A stretch of DNA of 42,201 nt from JANXQG01 sp037147235 (GTDB lineage: Bacteria > Planctomycetota > Planctomycetia > Pirellulales > Thermoguttaceae), in the NCBI GenBank assembly GCA_037147235.1, contig JBAWVO010000018.1, positions 1 through 42,201 of the forward strand, written 5' to 3'. The notes under the pieces are model-generated. The model was not told the DNA's origin. It was given only the letters and a program-made list of their open reading frames with translations, and ran no database searches. How positions within the stretch are numbered: the first letter of the stretch is position 1; every line of letters starts with the position of its first letter. This document shows positions 15,161 to 21,375 of the stretch, piece after piece. The translations under genes were made by a program, and so were the position numbers.

Positions 15161-15579
15161 TCACTTAGGGACTAGATTGCAGATCGTGTAGCGCGTCCAA
15201 AGGTTGTATTTGCTGCCGGGTTGCTTGTAGAACTTGCGGTCGATCCAGCCGTCGATTTCCAGTTCGTTTAATGCCGTCTTGGTTGTGCCGCGGCATTGAC
15301 GCGCGGCTTCGGCAATGTCGGCAACCTTGCACTTGAATCTCGGACGGCCCTTGGCAATAAGCAGCATGGCGCCGAGCGTTACCCACATGCGACGTGGGTA
15401 GTGCTCGGCGGCTGCGAAACGAAGGAAGGATCGTGGCCACTTTGAGACGGTTCGGTTCGGATCGGATCGTAAACGAGTAGGTTGTTAGCTTTGCTGATGC
15501 CGGTGGTCGTGACGGCAACGATGCCAGCGACGGGATAGTTGGTTTCCTTGGATGATGGTTCATTTCCTAGCGGAAGCAA
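15161..15579 (-). pseudogene. Winged-helix gene with 5-bp frameshift
   Basis: Two open stretches join into one plausible protein. From 15579 the frame reads to NNLLVYDP; from there the next frame reads NRTVSKWPRSFLRFAAAEHY and continues to the stop at 15161. The break coincides with tandem pentamers (CGGTT twice, CGGAT twice, 15448-15469). Removing one 5-bp unit restores one frame exactly. The C-terminal part (KVADIAEAARQCRGTTKTAL then NELEIDGWIDRKF) looks like a winged helix as in replication initiators and MarR-like regulators. The N-terminal start (TTG) is uncertain. A separate intact gene starting at 15388 is the alternative. Confidence 0.5.
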
Positions 15580-15617
15580 AACGCATACACGCCAATGCCG
15601 TTTTTACGGCAGTGGTG

Positions 15618-15676
15618 TTATAGATAATGTTCCTGTTTTAGATAATCTCTGTTTTAGATCAACTGTTGTAGATAAT
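15618..15676. repeat. Four AT-rich TTnTAGAT repeats
   Basis: Copies start at 15618, 15636, 15652 and 15666 (TTATAGATAAT, TTTTAGATAAT, TTTTAGATCAA, TTGTAGATAAT), with spacing closing from 18 to 14 bases. They lie next to the GC-rich iterons at 15682-15793. An AT-rich repeat next to iterons is the usual layout of a plasmid origin's unwinding region. Confidence 0.65.
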
Positions 15677-15681
15677 AAGGG

Positions 15682-15793
15682 TGCCCAGAATCCGACCCCC
15701 CATTGCCCAGAATCCGACCCCGGGTATTGCCCACTTTCCGACCCCCGGTATTGTCCAGATTCCGACCCCCTATTGCCCACTTTCCGACCCCCC
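15682..15793. repeat. Five 22-24 bp iterons, candidate origin
   Basis: Five tandem units share TGCCCA(GA/CT)-(A/T)TCCGACCCC and start at 15682, 15704, 15728, 15752 and 15774. There are two sequence types: CAGAATCC (or CAGATTCC) and CACTTTCC. Unit length is close to two helical turns, as for initiator-binding iterons. The last one and a half units encode the C-terminus of the upstream winged-helix gene (GGSESGQ). A relic array of transposon-end or REP-type repeats is the alternative reading. Confidence 0.75.
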
Positions 15794-16627
15794 TGAAAAA
15801 GACAATGAAACGAGTCCTTCCCTTGCCGGTTTTTCGATAACTCGGAAGTTCCAATTAGGGATCAGAAAGTGCGTCTCGGTTGCAACACCGGGTTGGACTC
15901 TTACGCCGGTCCAACGAACGATTCCGAACCGATGACACAGCAGCCGCTTCGCCGAAATGACGGATTCCCTTGTCAGTCCGGTTTGTTTGCATAGCGTCTT
16001 CAAGGAAAACTTGAAACGGTCGTTACCGCCCAGGTTGTCAAAAGCAGCTTGAGTCTCTTCCTTAACTTCGGCAGTGATACGGCGGCGAACGGCGGCGTGA
16101 TGCTTTGGATCGTCGGCGTCGCCGTCGCCATTTTCGATTTCCCAGTCAACTTGACTTTCAATGTCGCTGGAAATTGGTTCGCCATTTTGGTCTTCAACCG
16201 CCCTTTTCATCCCCGCAATCCGTGCCATGACCACGCTTAGAACTGCCTTGCATGACCACGGAAACCTTTTGCCGCAGGCCCACCACGGCAAGAACCCATA
16301 TTCCCCCAAGGCATCCAGAGTCTTCTGGGTAATGCCAATGGTAGCGGTCCTGCGATTCCAATTACGGCGTGTTTTCTGTCTACCCTTGTTGTTTATCCAT
16401 CCTTGGTCATGCAGCGTTACAAGGTGCTTTCTGGCTGTTGCAATGGGTAGCCGTGCCGTGCGAGCAATCTTTTCCGCAGTCACGAAGGTTTCCTTGATCG
16501 TAATCCGCATGAGTCCCGCCAGCGTTTGCGCGGCCGGCCCAACGTCCTGCATGACTGCCAGCGGTAGCTTGAACCAATTGCCGTCGAGCGAATCTAACAG
16601 ACTAATACTCTTGGAAGAATCAGGCAT
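15770..16627 (-). CDS. Winged-helix Rep-like protein
   Basis: A 285-residue protein with a winged-helix segment near residues 45-85 (VTAEKIARTARLPIATARKH followed by a GWI wing). A second helix-turn-helix-like part lies near residues 215-240 (LKTLCKQTGLTRESVISAKR). Two DNA-binding units separated by an acidic linker suit a plasmid initiator. The gene is preceded by a leader peptide and strong hairpin, and runs into iterons at its 3' end, which supports a replication role. I do not recognise a named Rep family; a transcription regulator is possible. The ribosome binding site (GGAG) lies within the leader peptide. Confidence 0.6.
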   Translation of the reverse strand: MPDSSKSISLLDSLDGNWFKLPLAVMQDVGPAAQTLAGLMRITIKETFVTAEKIARTARLPIATARKHLVTLHDQGWINNKGRQKTRRNWNRRTATIGITQKTLDALGEYGFLPWWACGKRFPWSCKAVLSVVMARIAGMKRAVEDQNGEPISSDIESQVDWEIENGDGDADDPKHHAAVRRRITAEVKEETQAAFDNLGGNDRFKFSLKTLCKQTGLTRESVISAKRLLCHRFGIVRWTGVRVQPGVATETHFLIPNWNFRVIEKPAREGLVSLSFSGGSESGQ

Positions 16628-16682
16628 GGAAATGATCTCCAGTGCCTTGCCAAGTTAAGTTATTTGCGGTAGACTTGTGCAT
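16620..16682 (-). CDS. 20-residue leader peptide before Rep
   Basis: ATG at 16682 follows a strong AAGGAG site six bases upstream and opens a 20-codon frame (MHKSTANNLTWQGTGDHFHA). Its TGA lies inside the first codons of the Rep-like gene, whose ATG is at 16627. The Rep-like gene's ribosome binding site is inside the leader. This is the layout by which tap-repA and repY-repZ couple initiator synthesis to translation of a leader in IncFII- and IncI-type plasmids. The similarity is in arrangement only. Confidence 0.5.
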   Translation of the reverse strand: MHKSTANNLTWQGTGDHFHA

Positions 16683-16692
16683 GCAGATCTCC

Positions 16693-16730
16693 TTGCCCGG
16701 TACGTCAACGCCAGCCGACGTGCCGGGCAA
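16693..16730 (-). promoter_or_regulatory. Strong hairpin touching leader RBS
   Basis: TTGCCCGG-t-ACGTC (16693-16706) pairs with GACGT-g-CCGGGCAA (16717-16730): 13 pairs and one mismatch, with a 10-base loop. On the minus strand the 3' arm ends in CAA, which runs directly into the AAGGAG of the leader peptide. It is placed to control access to that site. Together with the leader it resembles the antisense-target loops of plasmid copy control. No antisense promoter was identified. Confidence 0.6.
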
Positions 16731-16788
16731 ACTCATTTATGGAACTGAACTCAGCAACTGGACTGCGGTTACGCGGTCTGAGCGGTGC

Positions 16789-17223
16789 CTACCGCAGTTT
16801 TTTCGCTGCCACAGGCCGCGCAGTACCCACCTTGGCTTCCGGTACATCCAGGGTGGCGATCGTCGATTTGGCGCGAGTAAATGGCGGTTTCCTCCCAGGA
16901 GGATTGGAAACCCGGGCCGCCGCCGAGACGACCGGGTTCACGCCCATCCTGAACTGCCATAGTGGGCAGTGGTAGCCGTTGGCTGAGAGTCCGGCCGTGC
17001 ATTTGCGAACTTGACCGGTTTCGCCGCAAACACAGCCAAGGCAATAGGTGCGAATTGCTTTCGTTCGGCGAGGGGCGGATTGCGACTTGCGACCCAACCG
17101 GTAGGCGTAGAGCGAGCAGGTAGTAGCCTCGCAATTAGCCACGGCGGACGAAGTACCGTAGCAATCCAAACAATGAAGGCGGATGGATTTTGCTGGTGTT
17201 CTGCGTTTCAATTCCTTGCTCAT
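16789..17223 (-). CDS. Cys-rich protein, two modules
   Basis: A 144-residue protein with two tandem copies of the module seen at 14447-14674: SIRLHCLDCYGT with CEATTCSLYAYRLGRK, and AIRTYCLGCVCGE with HCPLWQFRMG. Each should bind one zinc. Duplication of the module within the gene is clear from the repeated LYxYR/LWxFR-x-G ends. The C-terminal 45 residues are Pro/Lys/Ala-rich. It has the same upstream box at the same distance as its paralog. Role unknown; nucleic-acid binding is likely from the basic charge. Confidence 0.75.
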   Translation of the reverse strand: MSKELKRRTPAKSIRLHCLDCYGTSSAVANCEATTCSLYAYRLGRKSQSAPRRTKAIRTYCLGCVCGETGQVRKCTAGLSANGYHCPLWQFRMGVNPVVSAAARVSNPPGRKPPFTRAKSTIATLDVPEAKVGTARPVAAKKLR

Positions 17224-17251
17224 TTTCGTACTATCCTACTTGGGGTTTTCA

Positions 17252-17276
17252 ATGGAAGTGTCTAAAGACGGGTAAA
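17252..17276 (-). promoter_or_regulatory. Shared 25-bp upstream box, copy 2
   Basis: On the minus strand TTTACCCGTC, seven variable bases, ACTTCCAT, ending 28 bases before the ATG at 17223. Identical spacing to the copy at 14703-14727. It lies in the spacer after the gene at 17334-17627. Confidence 0.65.
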
Positions 17277-17333
17277 GTGTCAGGTTTCTGCTGTCTGCAC
17301 CAGAATCGCTATCCTGGAGCTGGCCTGTGGTGT

Positions 17334-17627
17334 TCATTCCGGCGTCTTCCACAACTGCAAATCATCCACGGTACGGCCGATACCTCGGACTATGCCGGCG
17401 TGGCCGACAGGCGGAAGGACACCCAACTGGCCGTCGAGCCCAACAGTAAGGCGGGTTCCACGGGGGTCTGTTTCATCTGCATTGGCAAATTGGTCGAGCA
17501 ATCGCCATCCGCCACACTGGCAAAGCGGATCGCCGCAAGGCTCACCAACTCGCAACGCAAGGAAAAGATTGGTGTTGCCGTCAATTTCGAGTTCGTAAAA
17601 GGCTCCGTCGCGTAACTGCGTTTTCAT
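17334..17627 (-). CDS. Small hypothetical protein
   Basis: A 97-residue protein starting MKTQLRDGAFYELEIDGNTN. It contains a CGDPLCQCGGW motif near residue 35 that could bind a metal, and ends DLQLWKTPE. It belongs to a series of small minus-strand genes separated by a repeated structured intergenic element (copy A lies just upstream). A larger start upstream would run through that element and is not preferred. No family is recognised. Confidence 0.6.
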   Translation of the reverse strand: MKTQLRDGAFYELEIDGNTNLFLALRVGEPCGDPLCQCGGWRLLDQFANADETDPRGTRLTVGLDGQLGVLPPVGHAGIVRGIGRTVDDLQLWKTPE

Positions 17628-17660
17628 GGTTCGGTTCTCTGTTGTTGGTGGTTCAAAAAC

Positions 17661-17702
17661 TCTCCGCGCCCCACCCGCAACGAGCGGGCAGGGCAACGGA
17701 GA
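17661..17702 (-). ncRNA. Structured intergenic RNA, copy A
   Basis: Minus-strand three-helix stem. The outer helix TCTCCG/CGGAGA is perfect; GCCC/GGGC follows after a small bulge; a TG/TG internal loop follows; then CCCGC-TCGTT-GCGGG. It begins 8 bases after the stop of the gene ending at 17711. Two more copies are at 17954-17998 and 18433-18476. No T run follows, so it is not a simple terminator. Confidence 0.7.
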
Positions 17703-17710
17703 AAAGTCAA

Positions 17711-17890
17711 CTAGCACACAGTGAGCGGGTCTGCCTCGAAGTCTTTTTCGAGGGTCAAGACCGCCGCGAAGATGTGGTCTTGGCGTTTCTTGGGGTCTCG
17801 GCACTCGTAATCCTCCGCCTCGTCTTTGTAGAGGTAAGAGATCACCTTCCAAAGTGCCTTTCGATCGACTGAAATCCTTTCGCTACTCAT
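17711..17890 (-). CDS. 59-residue hypothetical protein
   Basis: A short gene with ribosome binding site GGAGA eight bases before the ATG. The product (MSSERISVDRKALWKVISYL and on) is charged and helical and ends ADPLTVC. Intergenic RNA elements lie on both sides at the same distance from stop codons, which supports the gene boundaries. Function unknown. Confidence 0.6.
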   Translation of the reverse strand: MSSERISVDRKALWKVISYLYKDEAEDYECRDPKKRQDHIFAAVLTLEKDFEADPLTVC

Positions 17891-17953
17891 AATTCGTTCT
17901 CCATGTTACCTCGGGTGTTTTCCGCCTTGCCTTAGAGGCGTCGGGCCGGCGGA

Positions 17954-17998
17954 TCCCCGCGCCCCCGGCCGCTACAGGCAGCCGAGGGCAAACGGAGA
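17954..17998 (-). ncRNA. Structured intergenic RNA, copy B
   Basis: Same three-helix plan as copy A: TCTCCG/CGGGGA, then GCCC/GGGC, then GGCTGC-CTGTA-GCGGCC, in minus-strand order. Each of the outer and inner helices has one non-Watson-Crick pair, and both are G-U on the minus strand but C-A on the plus strand. It starts 6 bases after the stop at 18005. Downstream sequence (GGCGGAAAACA) is shared with copy C. Confidence 0.7.
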
Positions 17999-18004
17999 AA
18001 AGCA

Positions 18005-18367
18005 TCACGAACAAGTAAAATCGGTTTCACCGCGTTCAATCGCATCGGCAACGGTGCCGCAATGAACGAACCACTTACACACGGCTTCACGCTGTTCTTT
18101 CTGCTTCTTGCCGAGTCTCGGCTTCGTTGACAGGGTCAGTAGCCGATCTAGCGCGCGGTCTAGTTCAGAAGAAAAAAAAGGCGAGATGTTCGTCTTCCCT
18201 TGCGACTTGGCTTTGTTGTGGATTATCTCTATGGCCTTGTCGGCCAGCTCGGCACACTTACCAGCCACTTGATCCCAATCGTCGAAGTCCACGACGCCGA
18301 TAGTCAGAGCCTCCATTTTGCCCTGCCACGTTTCGGGCAGGTCATAGTCTAAATCTAAATCAACCAT
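18005..18367 (-). CDS. Hypothetical, paralog of 18735 gene
   Basis: A 120-residue protein. I choose the ATG at 18367 because AAGGAGAG lies seven bases upstream; an in-frame ATG at 18406 is possible. The N-terminal TWQGKMEALTIGVVDFDD and C-terminal CGTVADAIERGETDF match the protein at 18735-19070 (TWKSKMEALVAGAVDYDD; CGAVADVVKAGEVDF), so the pair is a duplication around one intervening gene. Acidic, no catalytic motif. Function unknown. Confidence 0.65.
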   Translation of the reverse strand: MVDLDLDYDLPETWQGKMEALTIGVVDFDDWDQVAGKCAELADKAIEIIHNKAKSQGKTNISPFFSSELDRALDRLLTLSTKPRLGKKQKEQREAVCKWFVHCGTVADAIERGETDFTCS

Positions 18368-18432
18368 TTCAATCTCTCCTTCAAGCCTCGGTATGTTTTC
18401 CGCCATGCCCGTGAGGCCGCAGTCAAGGCGGC

Positions 18433-18476
18433 TCTCCGCGCCGCAGGGCACAACAAGTGCCCCACGGCCACGGAAA
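18433..18476 (-). ncRNA. Structured intergenic RNA, copy C
   Basis: Third copy: TTTCCG/CGGAGA (one G-U on the minus strand), middle helix GCCG/CGGC, and GGGCAC-TTGTT-GTGCCC with the same TG/TG internal loop as copy A. The fourth pair of the middle helix is swapped from C-G to G-C relative to copies A and B, a compensatory change. It starts 7 bases after the stop at 18484. Confidence 0.7.
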
Positions 18477-18483
18477 GACTTCA

Positions 18484-18720
18484 TCAATACTTCGCGCAGA
18501 TAAACTTAGGAATCTTCCGCCCTTGTGGATCAATGTAGGCCGTGCCACGCAGGACGCTTTGCACGCAACGGGTAAGCTCGGCCATTAGCACGCCCTCGGG
18601 CAACTCTGCGGCAACCCGTTTTACTATGGCAGGGACCGACAACCCCTGTTGCCCGTGGGGTTGCTTGAAAATGTCTACAATCGCCGCCTCAACCTGATTT
18701 CTAAAAACTGATTTCGCCAT
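18484..18720 (-). CDS. Small winged-helix-like protein
   Basis: A 78-residue protein, ribosome binding site AAGGAGAAAC, start 14 bases after the preceding stop. The layout (VEAAIVDIFKQ, SVPAIVKRVAAELPEGVLMA, a C-terminal YIDPQGRKIPKFI strand pair) resembles a small winged helix. It lies between two paralogs and may have been duplicated or inserted with them. No named family; DNA binding is an inference from shape. Confidence 0.6.
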   Translation of the reverse strand: MAKSVFRNQVEAAIVDIFKQPHGQQGLSVPAIVKRVAAELPEGVLMAELTRCVQSVLRGTAYIDPQGRKIPKFICAKY

Positions 18721-18734
18721 CTTCGTTTCTCCTT

Positions 18735-19070
18735 TCAGATAAAATCAACTTCGCCAGCCTTCACGACATCCGCAACAGCACCGCAACGAACGATGTTCGA
18801 GTTGATGCATTTCTGCGCGTCGGTCAGTTTGCCGCCTGCCCATTGCATCAGCTTTTCAACGTGGTACGGCATAACCTCGGACCACAGCGGCGTAAGGTCC
18901 ATCCCGGTGGCCTTGCCCTCGGCCTTGGCTCGGGCGTGTTGCTCGATTTTGGCGATAACCGCCTTGTCGGCAATCAAAGCGCACTTCATCGCCAATGGCT
19001 CGGCGTCGTCGTAATCGACGGCTCCCGCAACAAGGGCTTCCATCTTGCTCTTCCAAGTTTTTGTCTTCAT
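18735..19070 (-). CDS. Hypothetical, paralog of 18005 gene
   Basis: A 111-residue protein sharing its N- and C-terminal blocks with the protein at 18005-18367. The central part differs, with a Lys/Ala-rich helix (KIEQHARAKAEGKATG). A weak GGAAAGAAG precedes the ATG. Acidic ends and the conserved WK(S/G)KMEAL helix suggest protein-protein interaction. Function unknown. Confidence 0.65.
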   Translation of the reverse strand: MKTKTWKSKMEALVAGAVDYDDAEPLAMKCALIADKAVIAKIEQHARAKAEGKATGMDLTPLWSEVMPYHVEKLMQWAGGKLTDAQKCINSNIVRCGAVADVVKAGEVDFI

Positions 19071-19084
19071 CGTTCTTCTTTCCG

Positions 19085-19139
19085 TTGCCTCTGGTGAAGA
19101 ACCGCTCCAGCCGTCGAGGCACCAGCAGGGGCGGGGGTA
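19085..19139 (-). repeat. Diverged intergenic hairpin
   Basis: CTGGTG and CACCAG form a 6-bp stem across a 23-base loop, with partial flanking GCC/GGC pairing and a CGGAAA at the minus-strand 3' end. It lies in the spacer between the genes at 19152 and 19070, where a fourth copy of the structured element would be expected. The fit to copies A-C is poor, so this is only a candidate relative. Confidence 0.3.
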
Positions 19140-19151
19140 ATTTTCTAATTT

Positions 19152-19472
19152 TCAAGTGCTGACCGGCACGACGCCGGCCACGGTCCAGTTGATCTGGGCC
19201 TGGGTGTAGGTATCGCTGACCACGAGGACGGGAACGGTATGGGCTTCTTCCGCGCTCTCCCACCCACAAAACGGATTGTCTAGCGGGCGATCGCCGCCGA
19301 GGTCTCCTGCAGCCACGAGGGCGGTCAACCGCCTCACGAGTTTGTGAAACCGACTGCGGTCCCACGGTTCGGCCTGCGCGATGGCGTGGCGGTGGACGTC
19401 CCAAAAATCGCACCAGGACGTACCTGTGCGGTGGGCGGCGAGCGCGGCGAGTTCGAGCGTTTTTTGGTTCAT
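19152..19472 (-). CDS. Hypothetical protein
   Basis: A 106-residue protein starting MNQKTLELAALAAHRTGTSW. Contains SWCDFWDVHRHAIAQ and WDRSRFHKLVRRLTALV, Trp- and His-rich helices. No family is recognised. It starts after GAAGGGGG and follows a 240-bp spacer that contains nested inverted repeats. It is the first of the small-gene series downstream of the replication operon. Confidence 0.6.
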   Translation of the reverse strand: MNQKTLELAALAAHRTGTSWCDFWDVHRHAIAQAEPWDRSRFHKLVRRLTALVAAGDLGGDRPLDNPFCGWESAEEAHTVPVLVVSDTYTQAQINWTVAGVVPVST

Positions 19473-19566
19473 GCTAAAACACCCCCTTCTAATGGAAAAT
19501 GTTTATCGAATTGCCTACCATCCGAAAGTGGTGGTTTTGTCGAAATTGCTTCAAATTGAAAAACTT

Positions 19567-19749
19567 TGCGGCGAAACCTATGCTTTTTCCGAGAGTTATG
19601 GGGTTTCGGTTACGCCGACATCTAATAGCAAAATTCACTCTCTCTTTACCCCCCTCCTTACTTTGGTTCATTTTTCACTTCTCATACTCTCTGGGTGTCG
19701 GCGTAACCGAAACCTATTTTCCCCCGTGTTTTTCGGGGGTTTCGCCGCA
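19567..19749. repeat. Nested inverted repeats
   Basis: Inner pair: GGTTTCGGTTACGCCGACA at 19602-19620 and its exact reverse complement at 19696-19714, separated by 75 bases. Outer pair: TGCGGCGAAACC at 19567-19578 and its exact reverse complement at 19738-19749. All four arms contain GGTTTCG in one orientation or the other. The right arms overlap the end of the DUF3987 gene. A 6-bp CCCCCG/CGGGGG hairpin lies at 19721-19739. The gap 19473-19713 has no gene. Confidence 0.75.
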
Positions 19750-21375
19750 GGGGGTTAATAACGCAAAGCGGCGTGTTGGGCGTCCACCCTTGTCTGTTGG
19801 CGGGCTATTCTGCCACTCTCCGAAACCGGATCGGACAAGATCGTCAAGTGCCTCTTCGGCCGTCTCGCTGTCTGCGTAGCGGCGGCTTAGTTTGACAAGC
19901 TCGCGGGCACTGATCGGACCTCCATGCTTGGCAATTAAGTCTGCTAGCCGTTGTCGCTCTTGATCCTCTTCGTTTGATTGCAGCATGCCGTAAACACGTC
20001 TGGCCTCGCTCTTAAACCACTCGACAAGCCGGATGGCTGATTGCATGCTCGGCGCGTCGATCACGTCTGGAGCGGCAAACTGATCGCCACAGGCCCACTC
20101 GGTGAGACTGATCACCAGCGATAAGCGGGCGGCGTATGCCTTGTACTTGGACCAGACCGCGGAAAGTGCGCCATTTAGGTTGTACTGCTCCTCGCCGTGC
20201 CGATTGACAAAATGAGTGAATAGACTTTTGGCGGCCGGATCCATTGGCATATCAACTGGACACTGGTCGAGAAGATTACTGGCCGGCTGAAGCCCCAACA
20301 GTCTTAAATAAACGGATTGCAGGATACTATTGATGTTGGCCGGTACTTCGTTGTCGTTCCAAACCACTTTTTGCTTGGGTGGCATTGCGACAAGGAAGCG
20401 CGGCAGCAATCCATTGTCGATATTGCCGGCCGCGTCCTGGCGTAGCGTTTCCGGCTGGGTGCCGGCTCCGATCGAAACATTGGCGCGGCGTATGTAGGTG
20501 GTCCTTTTGAGTCCGGTTTTGCGGTCGTTGGAAATAACTCCGGCATCGTGCATACTGAGCCAGTGGCCGACGTCGCCTCCGCCTCCGTTTTTGTACTGGC
20601 CGAAGGATCGAAACCAAGAGCATGCCTCTTCTGCGAATAGCGGTAGACCTCTCCAGCGTTGCTCTAAAAGGGAAGACATCGCCTCTATCGTGGCATCATT
20701 GGCAAAGTAGCGTTCGGCTATGGGCGGTGGAGGTGGAGGTGGCTTTATTCCGTCTCTTTTCTTGTGTCCCTTATAGGCGCTTTCATATTCCGCAAGTTCT
20801 TCGCGGTGAGTAACCATGTTCGCCTCATGTTCCTGGAAAGCGCGATTCTGCCACTCGTAAAGTGGCCATAGAACGTGTTTCATGGTGGGCGATTTGTGTT
20901 GCCCGGATGGGGCGATTATCAGTGCCCATATCGTGGAACATTCCGCCCAACTGGTTTTGATTGTGATGCGTCGGGTATTGCCGATACATCCGGCCAGCGC
21001 GGGCAGGAGCCACATCACAATAAAGCACGGATCGCAACCGATCGCGTTGGAAACGGTGGTTATGTATTTCTGAATTTTTGCGGGGAATACATCAACCGGA
21101 ATTGACTGATAGACTTCGATCGGGCCGGCTGACCTTGTTTTAGATGATGGTGTCTGGGCGTACTTGGTGGCCAGTTCGATTAGCTGATTTGATAGATCAG
21201 TCAAGCGGTCGGTGCCAAGTTCGAAGTGGCGTAGAGCGTTCTTGATCGACTTATCGCGGGCGTCGGCTGATTCGATGAAAAGCGTATCGGGAAAAACCTT
21301 GTCGCCGTGAATGTATCGCAGGTGGTCGCGGCCGTCGCCATTGCGGGTGCCTAAAGTAATTGTAAGGTCGCTCAT
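19714..21375 (-). CDS. DUF3987 helicase-like protein
   Basis: A 553-residue protein of the DUF3987 type found on plasmids and integrated elements. It has a Walker A-like APSGQHKSP (residues 155-163), an acidic LFAEEACSWF near residue 245 in the place of Walker B, and a C-terminal helix-turn-helix-like ISARELVKLSRRYADSETAE. These proteins are thought to act with primases as replicative helicase-like ATPases. The ATG overlaps the primase stop as ATGA, so it is the last gene of the coupled operon. Its stop overlaps the nested inverted repeats. Confidence 0.8.
   Translation of the reverse strand: MSDLTITLGTRNGDGRDHLRYIHGDKVFPDTLFIESADARDKSIKNALRHFELGTDRLTDLSNQLIELATKYAQTPSSKTRSAGPIEVYQSIPVDVFPAKIQKYITTVSNAIGCDPCFIVMWLLPALAGCIGNTRRITIKTSWAECSTIWALIIAPSGQHKSPTMKHVLWPLYEWQNRAFQEHEANMVTHREELAEYESAYKGHKKRDGIKPPPPPPPIAERYFANDATIEAMSSLLEQRWRGLPLFAEEACSWFRSFGQYKNGGGGDVGHWLSMHDAGVISNDRKTGLKRTTYIRRANVSIGAGTQPETLRQDAAGNIDNGLLPRFLVAMPPKQKVVWNDNEVPANINSILQSVYLRLLGLQPASNLLDQCPVDMPMDPAAKSLFTHFVNRHGEEQYNLNGALSAVWSKYKAYAARLSLVISLTEWACGDQFAAPDVIDAPSMQSAIRLVEWFKSEARRVYGMLQSNEEDQERQRLADLIAKHGGPISARELVKLSRRYADSETAEEALDDLVRSGFGEWQNSPPTDKGGRPTRRFALLTPCGETPEKHGGK

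Noticed and set aside
15682..15793. A CRISPR array in the five 22-24 bp units
   Set aside because: Units abut one another with no unique spacers between them.
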